Source: Thalassobellus sp050294475 (GTDB taxonomy: Bacteria; Bacteroidota; Bacteroidia; Flavobacteriales; Flavobacteriaceae). Taken from it: 64,000 bases of DNA. The notes beneath the pieces are model-generated. The model saw only the letters and a program-made list of their open reading frames with translations, did no database searches and had not been told where the DNA came from. Numbering within the stretch: position 1 is the first letter of the stretch; each line of letters begins with the position of its first letter. Positions 52,387-62,100 of this stretch are shown piece after piece. The stretch is taken from assembly GCA_050294475.1 (NCBI GenBank), contig JBNKOE010000013.1, forward strand, positions 1-64,000, written 5' to 3'. The position numbers and the translations under genes were made by a program.

Positions 52387-52758
52387 ATGAATTTTGAAAA
52401 TAGTTATGCTTCTTTTGGTATAAAAGAAGGCATTCTCTTTTTTGTTTATAAAGAGGACGTAGACATTGACCTACCTGCAGCAATAGAAATTGTAACAGAC
52501 CGGTTAAGACTGCAAAAGGGGAAGAGTTATCCCGTATTATGCGACACTAGAGGCGTTAAAAGTATCGACATGAATGCACGAAGATATCTTTCTACTGAGG
52601 GATCTGTATTCATTAAAGCTGTGGCCTTGGTTTCTGACAACCCCTTATCCCATATATTCTCGGAAATCTATGTAAAAGGAAATACCCCACCCATTCCTAC
52701 GAAAATTTTCGATAATGAAACTGAAGCAATAACATATCTTACCGAATTATTGCCCTAG
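52387..52758 (+). CDS. STAS/SpoIIAA-like small protein
   Basis: 123 aa, cytoplasmic alpha/beta. Features include FGIKEGILFFVYKED, SYPVLCDTRGVKSIDMNARR and AVALVSDNPLSHIFSEIYVK, the pattern of STAS/SpoIIAA-like proteins common in Flavobacteria (DUF7793-type). Probably binds a partner or small lipid. Divergent from the PLP-fusion gene and followed by the PAS-AraC regulator; these three probably work together. Confidence 0.7.
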   Translation: MNFENSYASFGIKEGILFFVYKEDVDIDLPAAIEIVTDRLRLQKGKSYPVLCDTRGVKSIDMNARRYLSTEGSVFIKAVALVSDNPLSHIFSEIYVKGNTPPIPTKIFDNETEAITYLTELLP

Positions 52759-52954
52759 TTATTTTACCTTTCGTGAAACGATCAAAAATCCATATTCAAC
52801 CGATTAATATATTTTTTTATAATTTTATATTTCCTTCAAAGTTTCGCTTTGTTATAATATTCTTATAAATAATTCTCTCCCTATAGATAAGATACTTTAC
52901 AAGCGTTCTATTTTAGGGCCCCTCTCTCACCGTTTATTTTAAATACTATGGCTT

Positions 52955-53908
52955 ATGTACAGTCCGAGAAACAAAAACCGACTTGATAAAATTTATATGC
53001 AACTGTTGGAACTATCCAGGGGCAACTTTTCAACTTACATTGAACGTACTGAAGAAAAGGATGATCTGGAAGCTCTAACAGCATTGATAAATATGACTAC
53101 AGAGGAAATCAGGGATTCCTTTCTACATCAAGGGTATGTTAATTTCCATGACTCTTATTCTTTTGCTATTCAAATGCTTTTTATATTAGATGAAACATAT
53201 AGAATTATAGAAATAAACGATAGCTGTAAAAGTTTTTTAGGTTTTAATAATGATGATTTACTAGGCAAGCTTTTTGAAAACTTACTTTCACACGAATCAA
53301 GACAAGAATGGGCTATTTTAAAAAATGAAATTGAAACCTTGGTTATAGAGGAACAATCTTTACAGTTATCTTTTATAACACATCAAGACTTGTTACTTCC
53401 TGCTTTTTGTAGGGTTATCCATTTCACAAATAATTCCCCCCTTAAAGGAAAAACTATAGTGACCACCTTCGATATGGTTCAGACAAGAAGAACTCTCGAA
53501 TCAGAGAACCTAAAGCGTATTCAAAGCCAATTATTATTGCCCAAAAAAGTAAAAGGCAACAAAACTTTTTTACAACTTTCGGACATTGATAAAATAAGAG
53601 CGGCCGGTGAATATATCAAGAGTCATTTAGATGAGGAAATACCATCTTTAAAGGACATGGCTCTCACCTTTGGAACCAATGAATTTAAGCTTAAACGAGG
53701 CTTTAAGGAACTTTATGGCATGACCGTTTTTCAATTTTTAAAGGAAGAGCGACTGAGAAAAGCCCATATCATTGTTGACCATTCACATAAATCCTTTAAA
53801 GAAATTGCCAAAATGGTAGGTTTTAAGAGTGCCACCCATTTCTCCAGGGAATTCAAAAAAAGATATGGATATAGGCCTAAAGAGCTGCGATCAACAAAAG
53901 AGTTTTGA
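52955..53908 (+). CDS. PAS-domain AraC-family regulator
   Basis: 317 aa. A PAS-like sensor (FAIQMLFILDETYRIIEIND, GFNNDDLLGKLFENLLSHES) lies at residues about 65-170. The C-terminal AraC HTH pair is at about 215-312 (SLKDMALTFGTNEFKLKRGF, then KSFKEIAKMVGFKSATHFSR and REFKKRYGYRPKEL). The ATG at 52955 is chosen; an ATG at 52948 is in another frame and stops at once. It probably controls the neighbouring STAS-like and PLP genes via the phased repeats upstream of them. Confidence 0.9.
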   Translation: MYSPRNKNRLDKIYMQLLELSRGNFSTYIERTEEKDDLEALTALINMTTEEIRDSFLHQGYVNFHDSYSFAIQMLFILDETYRIIEINDSCKSFLGFNNDDLLGKLFENLLSHESRQEWAILKNEIETLVIEEQSLQLSFITHQDLLLPAFCRVIHFTNNSPLKGKTIVTTFDMVQTRRTLESENLKRIQSQLLLPKKVKGNKTFLQLSDIDKIRAAGEYIKSHLDEEIPSLKDMALTFGTNEFKLKRGFKELYGMTVFQFLKEERLRKAHIIVDHSHKSFKEIAKMVGFKSATHFSREFKKRYGYRPKELRSTKEF

Positions 53909-54108
53909 TAAACGACCCTGACTTTCTTTTCAATTAATCCTTTACAGACCAGTTGTTATCCCCTAGGGATCAACTCCCTTTTATAATTTTATACCATTGA
54001 ATATCAATTAAATACAATTGACATGAAATGACAACAAAAACATACAACTCTTATTACTGAAATCATTAGTATGATATTATCCTACTTAAGAAATAGAGGG
54101 TTACTAAT

Positions 54109-57100
54109 TCACCTTTTTAATGTAAAGTGTCCTTTAAACATTCTGCCATCCTCTAGGTTAACACTAAACCAGTAATCATCATTTGGCAACATGGTTCCAT
54201 TAAAAGTTCCATCCCACCCATTTGAATTGGGACTTAACTGTTTTAGTAATTTACCATAGCGATCATAAATATAAATATCACTATTAGTTTGAAATTGACC
54301 GTTGACCCCAGCTATCTGCCAAGTATCATTATTACCATCTCCATTAGGAGTGAAAAACTTTGGGAAACCTATAACTGATATGTCCAATGTACTTGTCCCG
54401 CATCCCTTTTTGTCCCTAACATATAAAGTGTGTATTCCTGGGCCTACATTTTTAAATATGGGCTCATCTTGATAAAATGATAATTCATCATCTAAAGAAA
54501 ACTCATAATCCCCTTGTCCCAAATTCTTGGTGTCAATTGTAACTGTATTATTGTTTGAAACGTCAATAACCGTTATGTCATCCAAGGTTACCGTAGCCAG
54601 CTCTGAAGCATTTACAAAAATCTCTCTTGTTCTGGAGCAATTTGTTCCATCTGTTTTTGTTAAAGTAATATAATAGGTTCCAGGTGTAGAAACTGTTAAG
54701 GTAGGCTCATTGGATAGTATGGCGCCATCCCCATAGCCCCATTCATAATTGTAAGTTTCTGCTGTATTTACCTCTTTTGGATCTAAAACCACTGTAAATG
54801 TTGGGCCTGAGGAACAAACTATCTGTGGAGTCTCCACTGAAAATTCCGGTAATGGATTGACAATAAATTCTATGTTCGTAGCAGCTTTACAATTGGTATT
54901 TGTAGGGTTCACCACTTCAGCACTAATTGTTTGAGTATTGGAATGGAGTGGATTTGGTAATGGGCTTGGTAATTCTGTCCCAAGACTATCATAATAATGT
55001 ATTTCCATGCCAGTTTGACCATTTAGAATGTCGCTTTCTATTAATGAGGTATCAAAATCATGAAATCCATCGGTATCATCTATTCCATCATCACATGAAA
55101 TTTGGTCTGGAATAGGATAAGCGACAGGTTGTTTATCTACTATAAACTCTAAACTGGTTTCATCATAACAACTACCATCTGCAACATTATTGTTTGTTAC
55201 TCTAATGGTAATCATTTGGCTGGATGTCAAAAAAGGATTTGGCAATGGGCTTGGTAATGGATTATCATTTTCATCAAAGTAAGCTACTGTAACATCGTTT
55301 AAAGATTGTCCATTAAGCACAATTGATTCTACTTGTGATACATCAAAAGGAAATTCCCCGTCATTATCATCATCACATTGGCGGTTTATAGATACTGGAT
55401 TGGAAATTGGCATGGACTCCACATATAAATTGATGTGGGCTCCCAATCCCAAGCAATCATTGTCAAGCTTACCATCTACCCTAACATAGATTTTTTGAAA
55501 ATCAGGATAGCCAATATTTCTATAATTTGAAATATCAGCAATGGGGTTTTCCTCTGCAAAAGCATCTGCTTCATTTCTGTAATACGCAATGGTCAATTGT
55601 TGGTTTACTGGAAACATAGCCTGGATTTCAGTATCCACACTACCAAAATCAAATATGGAAATGCTATCGCTTGGATTGCCATCCAAGTCATCACATTCAT
55701 GAAAGTCCTTGGTAAATGTATTTGGTATTCGCGTAGTTGTCACAATCAGATTAATTTGACTTGTCCCGTAACATCCATTGCTGTTTTCAATTCTTGCCCA
55801 AATGACATCTGCACTAACGGTCTGATTGCTATATGCTGTTGAATTGTTTATTGGATTGATATTGTTCTCAGCATCTGCCTGTGATTCAAAAAAAACAATG
55901 GTTTCATTTGCTGCATTAGACGTTATTTTGGGAATAACCTCATTTAAATTGAAGTAACTAAATCCATCCAAATCATCATCACATTGTTTAAGGTCAACAG
56001 CTGGAGTTACGACTGGTAAGCTGGCTACTTCTATATTAAATGAAGTCTCACTTATGCACTGGACATTTAGCTTATTTTCAACTGTAACGTATATGGTTTC
56101 ATTTAAGTTGGTGTTTATATATTGTTCAGGGGTCAATATTTCATTCAGTTTTGCTGCATCGACATAATATCTTACTTTAAAACCAGAGACCAGTTGTCCG
56201 TTTAAAATATCCGTTTCTCTTACTGTCAAGTCAAATTGCACCTTCCCATCTGTATCTGTTCCAACACTCCAATCATCACACAACCTAAGTTCCAATACTG
56301 ATTGGTTGGATTTTGGGCTTTCAAAAACCTGAATATTAAAGCTTGTATAGTCTTCACAAGCATTATTATCCTCATTAACAACTTTGGCTATTATTATTTG
56401 CGTAGCATAGGCTGATAAGTTAGTATAAGATGTAGGGTCTGCTATTGGTAAATCTTTCGTATAGTCATCCATTGAGGCATAATATGCTATTTCAAATATA
56501 TTTTCAGCCTGGCCATTTAAAATATCTATATCCTGTGTCTTTAAATTAAAATTGTAAAATCCATCATTGTCATCGTCGCAAACTAACATGTCTTGTGGCT
56601 TGTTCGCTATTGGTTTTTCATAAATAACAACTTGTTTACTATCTGTGGAAGTCTGTCCCCCAGAAGTTACAGTAAGCGTTACTGTATAATTTCCAGGGCT
56701 ATTATAAACATGGGAAGGGTTTTCAACAATTGAGGTATTCCCGTCCCCAAAATCCCACAATACTGAATCATAAGCTTGAGAAATATTAGCATTAAATTGG
56801 GTAGAATCCCCAAAACAAACGTTTTCAAATTCAAAGCCAACAATAAAAAAGGATTGAATAAAAGGGGGCAAACCTGCTTGTGCAATACCTGATCCTAACG
56901 AAATAGCATCCAGTTGAAAACCACAGGTTGTACCTAGTTCATCTGGATTATTTATAACGCTTAATGCATGAATCTCTGGTGCACCATTAATTGCTTCCCT
57001 TGTAATATATATCTTCCCATCTGTTGCTAATTGCATAGCTCGCCATGAATTGTCATTTATTTCATTTGCCAGAAAAGTTACGCTGGATTGTATTTCGAAA

Positions 57101-57972
57101 GCAGTTGACAAAGTAATATCAAATTGTGCAACCCCACCCGATCCCGAAGCAAATAGAATTTCCCCTGAAGGTGAAAATTCGATACCATAAGGTTGTGCTA
57201 CTCCGGGAATCTCATATAAGTCAATATGATTACTTAATGTGCCTGTAGCCGAATTAAAATCAAATAATTGTATGCCGTTACTGTACTTAAAAACCGCCAT
57301 TGCTAATCTAGTGCCATCTGGGGAGACTTTCATATAACCAGCATTTTCACTAAAACTAGGCCCACTATAGCTAAAACCGATATTTGAAATTACAGGTGAT
57401 GTATTCACACCTGTATCCGTTACTAAATAGGCATAGAATTCTGCACTCCCATTTTTATGGGCCAAAACCCAAATATCATTGCCATTTGCATGTTGAACCG
57501 CAGTTAGTTTTTCTAAAACCGGTGTCAATAGTAAAACATTTTTAGTTGTTACCTCTCCTAAACCTCCATTCAAGGACATATCGACTTCAGAATACTCTAG
57601 ACCATTAGGCTGCCCTTGATAATCCACAGTAAAAACATAATAAATACTTGATGAATTTGGTTTGGGAACAATTATAGCAGACTGTGTACTGGAAAAATGA
57701 CCATTTAAACTCGTTCCGTTACTCATTATCGAATGGTTTTTTGTCCAAACGGTGGAACCATCAGTATAAAACTGCAAATTACCATTACTATTGGCAATGG
57801 AAGCACAGCCTTCTTGTGTTGCCATTTGCCCGTCTGTAAGTGCTACAGGAGACCCACTATTAAAATCCAAGCCTGCATTATTACCAAAATACCAAATGTT
57901 GGCTTCATTTTGTGAAAAACCAACATTTGATATTAATACTGCGAACAATATTTTTATTAATTTTTGTATCAA
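54109..57972 (-). CDS. Large PKD-domain surface protein, T9SS type B cargo
   Basis: 1287 aa. Signal peptide MIQKLIKILFAVLISNVGFSQ-N. Residues 25-375 form a propeller-like region (WYFGNNAGLDFNSGSPVALT...). A PKD domain (VLWDFGDGNTSIVENPSHVY) follows, then about seven repeats built around CDDDNDGFYNFNLKTQDIDI-like units (residues 465-1090, acidic, probably calcium-binding). A second PKD-like unit (YEWGYGDGAILSNEP) and a type B T9SS sorting domain (GFPKFFTPNGDGNNDTWQI, YIYDRYGKLLKQL, YWFSVNLEDGRMFKGHFTLK) end it. Probably exported to the cell surface, adhesin-like. Downstream of a lipoprotein gene by 6 bases, same strand. Confidence 0.92.
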   Translation of the reverse strand: MIQKLIKILFAVLISNVGFSQNEANIWYFGNNAGLDFNSGSPVALTDGQMATQEGCASIANSNGNLQFYTDGSTVWTKNHSIMSNGTSLNGHFSSTQSAIIVPKPNSSSIYYVFTVDYQGQPNGLEYSEVDMSLNGGLGEVTTKNVLLLTPVLEKLTAVQHANGNDIWVLAHKNGSAEFYAYLVTDTGVNTSPVISNIGFSYSGPSFSENAGYMKVSPDGTRLAMAVFKYSNGIQLFDFNSATGTLSNHIDLYEIPGVAQPYGIEFSPSGEILFASGSGGVAQFDITLSTAFEIQSSVTFLANEINDNSWRAMQLATDGKIYITREAINGAPEIHALSVINNPDELGTTCGFQLDAISLGSGIAQAGLPPFIQSFFIVGFEFENVCFGDSTQFNANISQAYDSVLWDFGDGNTSIVENPSHVYNSPGNYTVTLTVTSGGQTSTDSKQVVIYEKPIANKPQDMLVCDDDNDGFYNFNLKTQDIDILNGQAENIFEIAYYASMDDYTKDLPIADPTSYTNLSAYATQIIIAKVVNEDNNACEDYTSFNIQVFESPKSNQSVLELRLCDDWSVGTDTDGKVQFDLTVRETDILNGQLVSGFKVRYYVDAAKLNEILTPEQYINTNLNETIYVTVENKLNVQCISETSFNIEVASLPVVTPAVDLKQCDDDLDGFSYFNLNEVIPKITSNAANETIVFFESQADAENNINPINNSTAYSNQTVSADVIWARIENSNGCYGTSQINLIVTTTRIPNTFTKDFHECDDLDGNPSDSISIFDFGSVDTEIQAMFPVNQQLTIAYYRNEADAFAEENPIADISNYRNIGYPDFQKIYVRVDGKLDNDCLGLGAHINLYVESMPISNPVSINRQCDDDNDGEFPFDVSQVESIVLNGQSLNDVTVAYFDENDNPLPSPLPNPFLTSSQMITIRVTNNNVADGSCYDETSLEFIVDKQPVAYPIPDQISCDDGIDDTDGFHDFDTSLIESDILNGQTGMEIHYYDSLGTELPSPLPNPLHSNTQTISAEVVNPTNTNCKAATNIEFIVNPLPEFSVETPQIVCSSGPTFTVVLDPKEVNTAETYNYEWGYGDGAILSNEPTLTVSTPGTYYITLTKTDGTNCSRTREIFVNASELATVTLDDITVIDVSNNNTVTIDTKNLGQGDYEFSLDDELSFYQDEPIFKNVGPGIHTLYVRDKKGCGTSTLDISVIGFPKFFTPNGDGNNDTWQIAGVNGQFQTNSDIYIYDRYGKLLKQLSPNSNGWDGTFNGTMLPNDDYWFSVNLEDGRMFKGHFTLKR

Positions 57973-57978
57973 TAGAAT

Positions 57979-58776
57979 TTAATTAGGCCATTCTATGGTA
58001 AACGCTACTTCTAAATCTATTTCAGGTACTTTTAACGAAACAACATTGGGTTTTGTAGCAATATGTTCTTGAAAAGTAATTTCCCTTTCAAAAGGAGGTC
58101 CAAGCATAAGGTCTTGACCAATGCCTCCACCATCATCATCTGCCATACTATATTGCAGTGAAAATTGAGGGTTTAAATATAAATTTTCTGAAGACAAATC
58201 CCATGTTAAATCACCTTGATTTTGTTTGACCGCAGATCTAAACCAATCTTTAAAATTAAAGCTGTTTTCCGTAACACCAGCTTTTGGTTTTCTTAATAGA
58301 AACCCAACATCAGCTAATCGATTAGCATCAGTGTCCGGAAATTCTGGATCCCAAGTGTTATCTATGTTTGAAAATGAAACCACTTGAACTGACATAATTT
58401 TAATTGCATTACCCCTAGAAACAGTCACATTAAAGGTTTTGATGGATTCATCTCCCATGTTATTAATGGCTTTAATGTAAATGGTTTTGCTTCCCAAATC
58501 ATCAAAACTAAAATACAATTTTGTGACTGTACCAAAACCTTGTGGGCTTATGGTTTGATTTAAAACGGTTGTTTGAAAATTATCTAATGATGCTAGTAAG
58601 GTCATAATATTTTCATTTCCTGTTATATCTATTGCAATGGTTTCATCAACCAAGGCAGTAGAGTCTCCTGATAAATCAACTGAAAATGTAGGATTATTAC
58701 TTTTATCTGTTGAAACATCTGATGTACTACATGCAGATGATATAAGAATTAAAATTATTAAAATATATTTTTTCAT
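57979..58776 (-). CDS. Lipoprotein with Ig-like domain
   Basis: 265 aa. Lipobox in ILISSAC-STSD with a Ser-rich linker. The body is beta-rich (TVTKLYFSFDDLGSKTIYIK, Ig-like). The family was not recognised. Overlaps the upstream small lipoprotein by 4 bases and precedes the T9SS protein by 6 bases, so it is in one leftward operon with both and the RHS gene. Confidence 0.8.
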   Translation of the reverse strand: MKKYILIILILISSACSTSDVSTDKSNNPTFSVDLSGDSTALVDETIAIDITGNENIMTLLASLDNFQTTVLNQTISPQGFGTVTKLYFSFDDLGSKTIYIKAINNMGDESIKTFNVTVSRGNAIKIMSVQVVSFSNIDNTWDPEFPDTDANRLADVGFLLRKPKAGVTENSFNFKDWFRSAVKQNQGDLTWDLSSENLYLNPQFSLQYSMADDDGGGIGQDLMLGPPFEREITFQEHIATKPNVVSLKVPEIDLEVAFTIEWPN

Positions 58777-59162
58777 TGGGTAGAATGATTATCAGGTATT
58801 GCTTTGTAATACAATTCATGCCATTCTGATTTATCTTTTATTTTGAGTTCTAAAGTGTCCAAATTAAATAACTTATGAAACCTTTTATCGTTTATAATAA
58901 ACTTATAGTGTGGATATTTGATTAAAGAATCCCCTTTTTTTACATCAACACATTTCTTCTCTCCAAATGTCTTAGAGCACAAAATAATAGAGTCAACCTC
59001 TTTGGTTTGGACCAAAAATGTTTTATTATTTATTTGACAAACTATACTTACTCCTACATTTGGAACAGTATCATTATCGTTATTGATTAATTTGTATACA
59101 TGACCATGCGGAGCACAATTATGTAATAATATTAAGACAGCTAAAACAATTATTTTTTTCAT
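58773..59162 (-). CDS. Small lipoprotein, candidate RHS immunity protein
   Basis: 129 aa. N-terminal lipoprotein signal (KKIIVLAVLILLHNC-APHGH). No known domain; two further cysteines (VCQI, ILCS) and KKCVDVKK. It starts 15 bases after the RHS toxin-like gene stops. Immunity genes usually follow RHS toxins directly, and a membrane-bound one would suit a toxin acting outside the cytoplasm. The immunity role is inference. Confidence 0.7.
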   Translation of the reverse strand: MKKIIVLAVLILLHNCAPHGHVYKLINNDNDTVPNVGVSIVCQINNKTFLVQTKEVDSIILCSKTFGEKKCVDVKKGDSLIKYPHYKFIINDKRFHKLFNLDTLELKIKDKSEWHELYYKAIPDNHSTQ

Positions 59163-59177
59163 ATCAAACTTAAATAT

Positions 59178-62100
59178 TTAAAAGCATGTACTTGAAGAGC
59201 CAGGATATATGGAACACCCTCCAACTCCATGCAACATTTTCTCAGCATTATATTCGTTATATCCCGGAGTAAAATAAGGAGATGCTAAACCAAGGAAATC
59301 CAAAAACTGTTCTACTAGGCCCTTCCCTTGAAATTTTGCCCAACCCTGTGTATAAAATTGATATATATGACCATATTCATGACCATAGGTTTCCGGAGCA
59401 GTGCCATTAAATGCAACTATTGAGTTGCCCCAGGTAACCTCTCTTTTATATTTTAAAAGTGATTGGACACCTTGATATATACCTCCCTTTCTTACAACAT
59501 ACTTTCCTTTGAAATTGTTCTTTTCCTGTATAGCTTTAATATATTTTGAATCTTCTTCACTCAATTGAGTTGTTGCTCCGAATGTTGCAATCATTGCTGC
59601 CGATTGTGCTGCTCCTCCAATAGCCCCATTTCTTGCCCCGTATAAAATACCATCTCTTAAGTTTTTGCCATCTATTAAAGAACCTATTCCTCCTGCAACC
59701 GCCCCACGAGCTCCACCTTTCATAGCTTCGTATCCAATTTCAGTCAAGGCATTTTTTAAATATCCTCCTTTTACACCACTCCAAGCAGGAATTTTAGCTC
59801 CAACAATACCTCCAGCTACTGCCCCAGTAATTGTACCTAATGTGATTCCATCTCCAAAAACTAAGCTTGTTCCAACTTGAGAAGCTACTTCTCGTAGTGC
59901 ATTAAAAGTTGCACTTTGCCAAAAAGCTCCCTTTCCTCCATTAGCAATAGCAGATGAGAATAGAGTATTTCCAGCGCAACTTAAGCCTCCTGAAATAGCA
60001 CCTCCTACTGCTCCGTATAAAATGGATTTCCCAAAATCACTCCATGACCAATTACCAGTAATTAAAGCCGTAACAGTATATACAACGGCAGCTGTTGCTG
60101 CTCCAATTAATGCTCCCACAAGAATCGCTCCTAATAACGGGATTATTTCTCCGCTGGGGTCAGTAAAACTAAGAGGATTATTCCACACATAGCCATAACG
60201 ATTGAAACTTTGTGTATTATATGGGTCTTGTATAAAATTATCAGGAGATAAAAAACGTCCCAATTCCGCATCATACATACGCCCATTCATATGGATTAAA
60301 GACACATCGAAAAAGTGCTCATGGCCAGTAAAACCCCTATTTATCAAAGAACTATAACCAAAGGTAGTGTTTCCTTGAGAATCTACAAACTTATCTGTAA
60401 CACCCCAAGCACCAAATTGGCGTTGTTCTAATAACGTACCATTTGCATTGGTTATTGCTAGAATACTTCCTAAATAGTCACGATGAAGATAATGATACCC
60501 ATCAATTGGGTTTGTCCCAGATTTCTTTATGTAAGTTATTGGTGCAGTATAAGCATCACCACCAATATAAGTAATGATTTTTATGGAGTTACCCTGAGTA
60601 TCATCTACAATCTCAACGGGCATGATACTGGAATATATTTTCCTGTACTGCCTTTGGTATTTATCTGATTGTTCTCCGCCATAATATGCCACTGTTCTGT
60701 TTTTCATGGGACCATATTCAAAACTTACCCTCCCTTTGCCTTCTTCATAAATATCTACAGGTTTCTTATATGCATTATAAGTAATCTGTTGCAAACTATG
60801 CTGTTGATAATACAAGTCACCTTGATTATTTAAGGTTATATTGTCCAAACGATAAGTGGAGGCGTTATCATAATTATAACTACCAACAAATGAATTATCG
60901 GTTATCCTACCTCGTCCGTCATAATCCTTAGTATGATTAATAGCTCCTGTAATTTGTGTTAAACGATCTAGATTGTCATAGCTAAAATTTTCATTCCAAT
61001 TGCTAAACCCATAATTTTTACGACTATTTAAAATTCCTCGCTGTACATCAAAATTATAGTCCATTTTCAAGGCTTGAATGCCTCCAGTAGAGTTATCTAA
61101 ATCAGTAATATTTGTTAGGAAACCATATTGATCATATTGCTTTGTTTTAGTAATACCATTACCTAAATCGATGTCCAATACTTGACCTCGAGCATTTTCA
61201 TCATTAACTTTCCACAATAAATCATTGGTGTTGTAATCTCTAATTTCACTGAGGATTCCAGAAGTATCATATACATTTTTAACTTTTACAGTGCTGCTAA
61301 CACTAGACCGTGAGCTTATATAAGTATCCGTCAAGACTCTTCCGAAGCTATCATAACTTCTCTGCTTTTCAAAATTGGCACTACCTCCATTGGTTTCTGT
61401 TATTTTATTAAGTCTTTTGTAAGAATCATAAAAATAATCATATGCATATGATCTGCCTTGGGCTACGCCATTAATATTTTCCAATAATTTTGTTACACTA
61501 TTATAAGTATAGTTGATATTGGTATCTGTATTATCGCCCAAGATTTTTTTGTTGGATATTCTACCAAAGCTATCATAAATATAATCTGTTGATCCTTTTG
61601 GGGTGTTTTCTTTGGTTATTTCTCCTAAAATATTGTATTCATATGTATAAGTTCCAGCTGAAGGGTCGTTAAGTGATGCTTTTCGCCCCCATCCATCAAT
61701 AGTTGTTGAAACCGTGTGGCTACCATAATTAGCAGATTTCATTGCTCCATTTGCATAATACTGATAATTAATGGTTCCCCCAGAATCTTGAAGCGTAACT
61801 ATATTGCCCAATGCATCCTTAGTTGTTGTTATCGTTTTTGTACCATCATTCACGGTTACAGAAAGACCATTATAAGACGTATCAATAATTTTGCCTGTGA
61901 ATAATGATTGAGATATGGGGCGGCCATATTGATCAAAATATACCTGATTCCATTGGGTTGGACTGGCATTACTAAAATAAGGCTCACTCTCTTTTATTTG
62001 TCTTCCTATGGCATCATATTCAAAGCTTTTTTGAATCCATTGATAATTTAGGCTCAATTTCTTGGTTTGGACTGTCCATCCAAACACATTATAATAAGTC

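Larger units (their letters stand above)
33651..53908. mobile_element. Element 2: CTnDOT/ICE-like element, right end not found
   Basis: It begins at the tRNA-fMet fragment with its own integrase, then traN to traE, a nuclease-helicase defence pair, a replication-loader module, rteC, and a PLP/acyltransferase with regulators. The listed end is only the last gene that looks element-linked; no third tRNA fragment or matching ATTCTGTACT repeat was found to the right. The intact tRNA-fMet is expected at the true right end. No relaxase or coupling ATPase is present in the window. Confidence 0.6.

Noticed and set aside
53936..53952. Third AATCCTTTACAGA copy as a promoter site of its own
   Set aside because: It lies between convergent genes with no gene start nearby; kept only as a repeat copy.
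54927..55600. CRISPR-like regular repeats in the T9SS type B gene
   Set aside because: The periodic units are protein repeats of about 85 codons, diverged in DNA sequence, without spacers.
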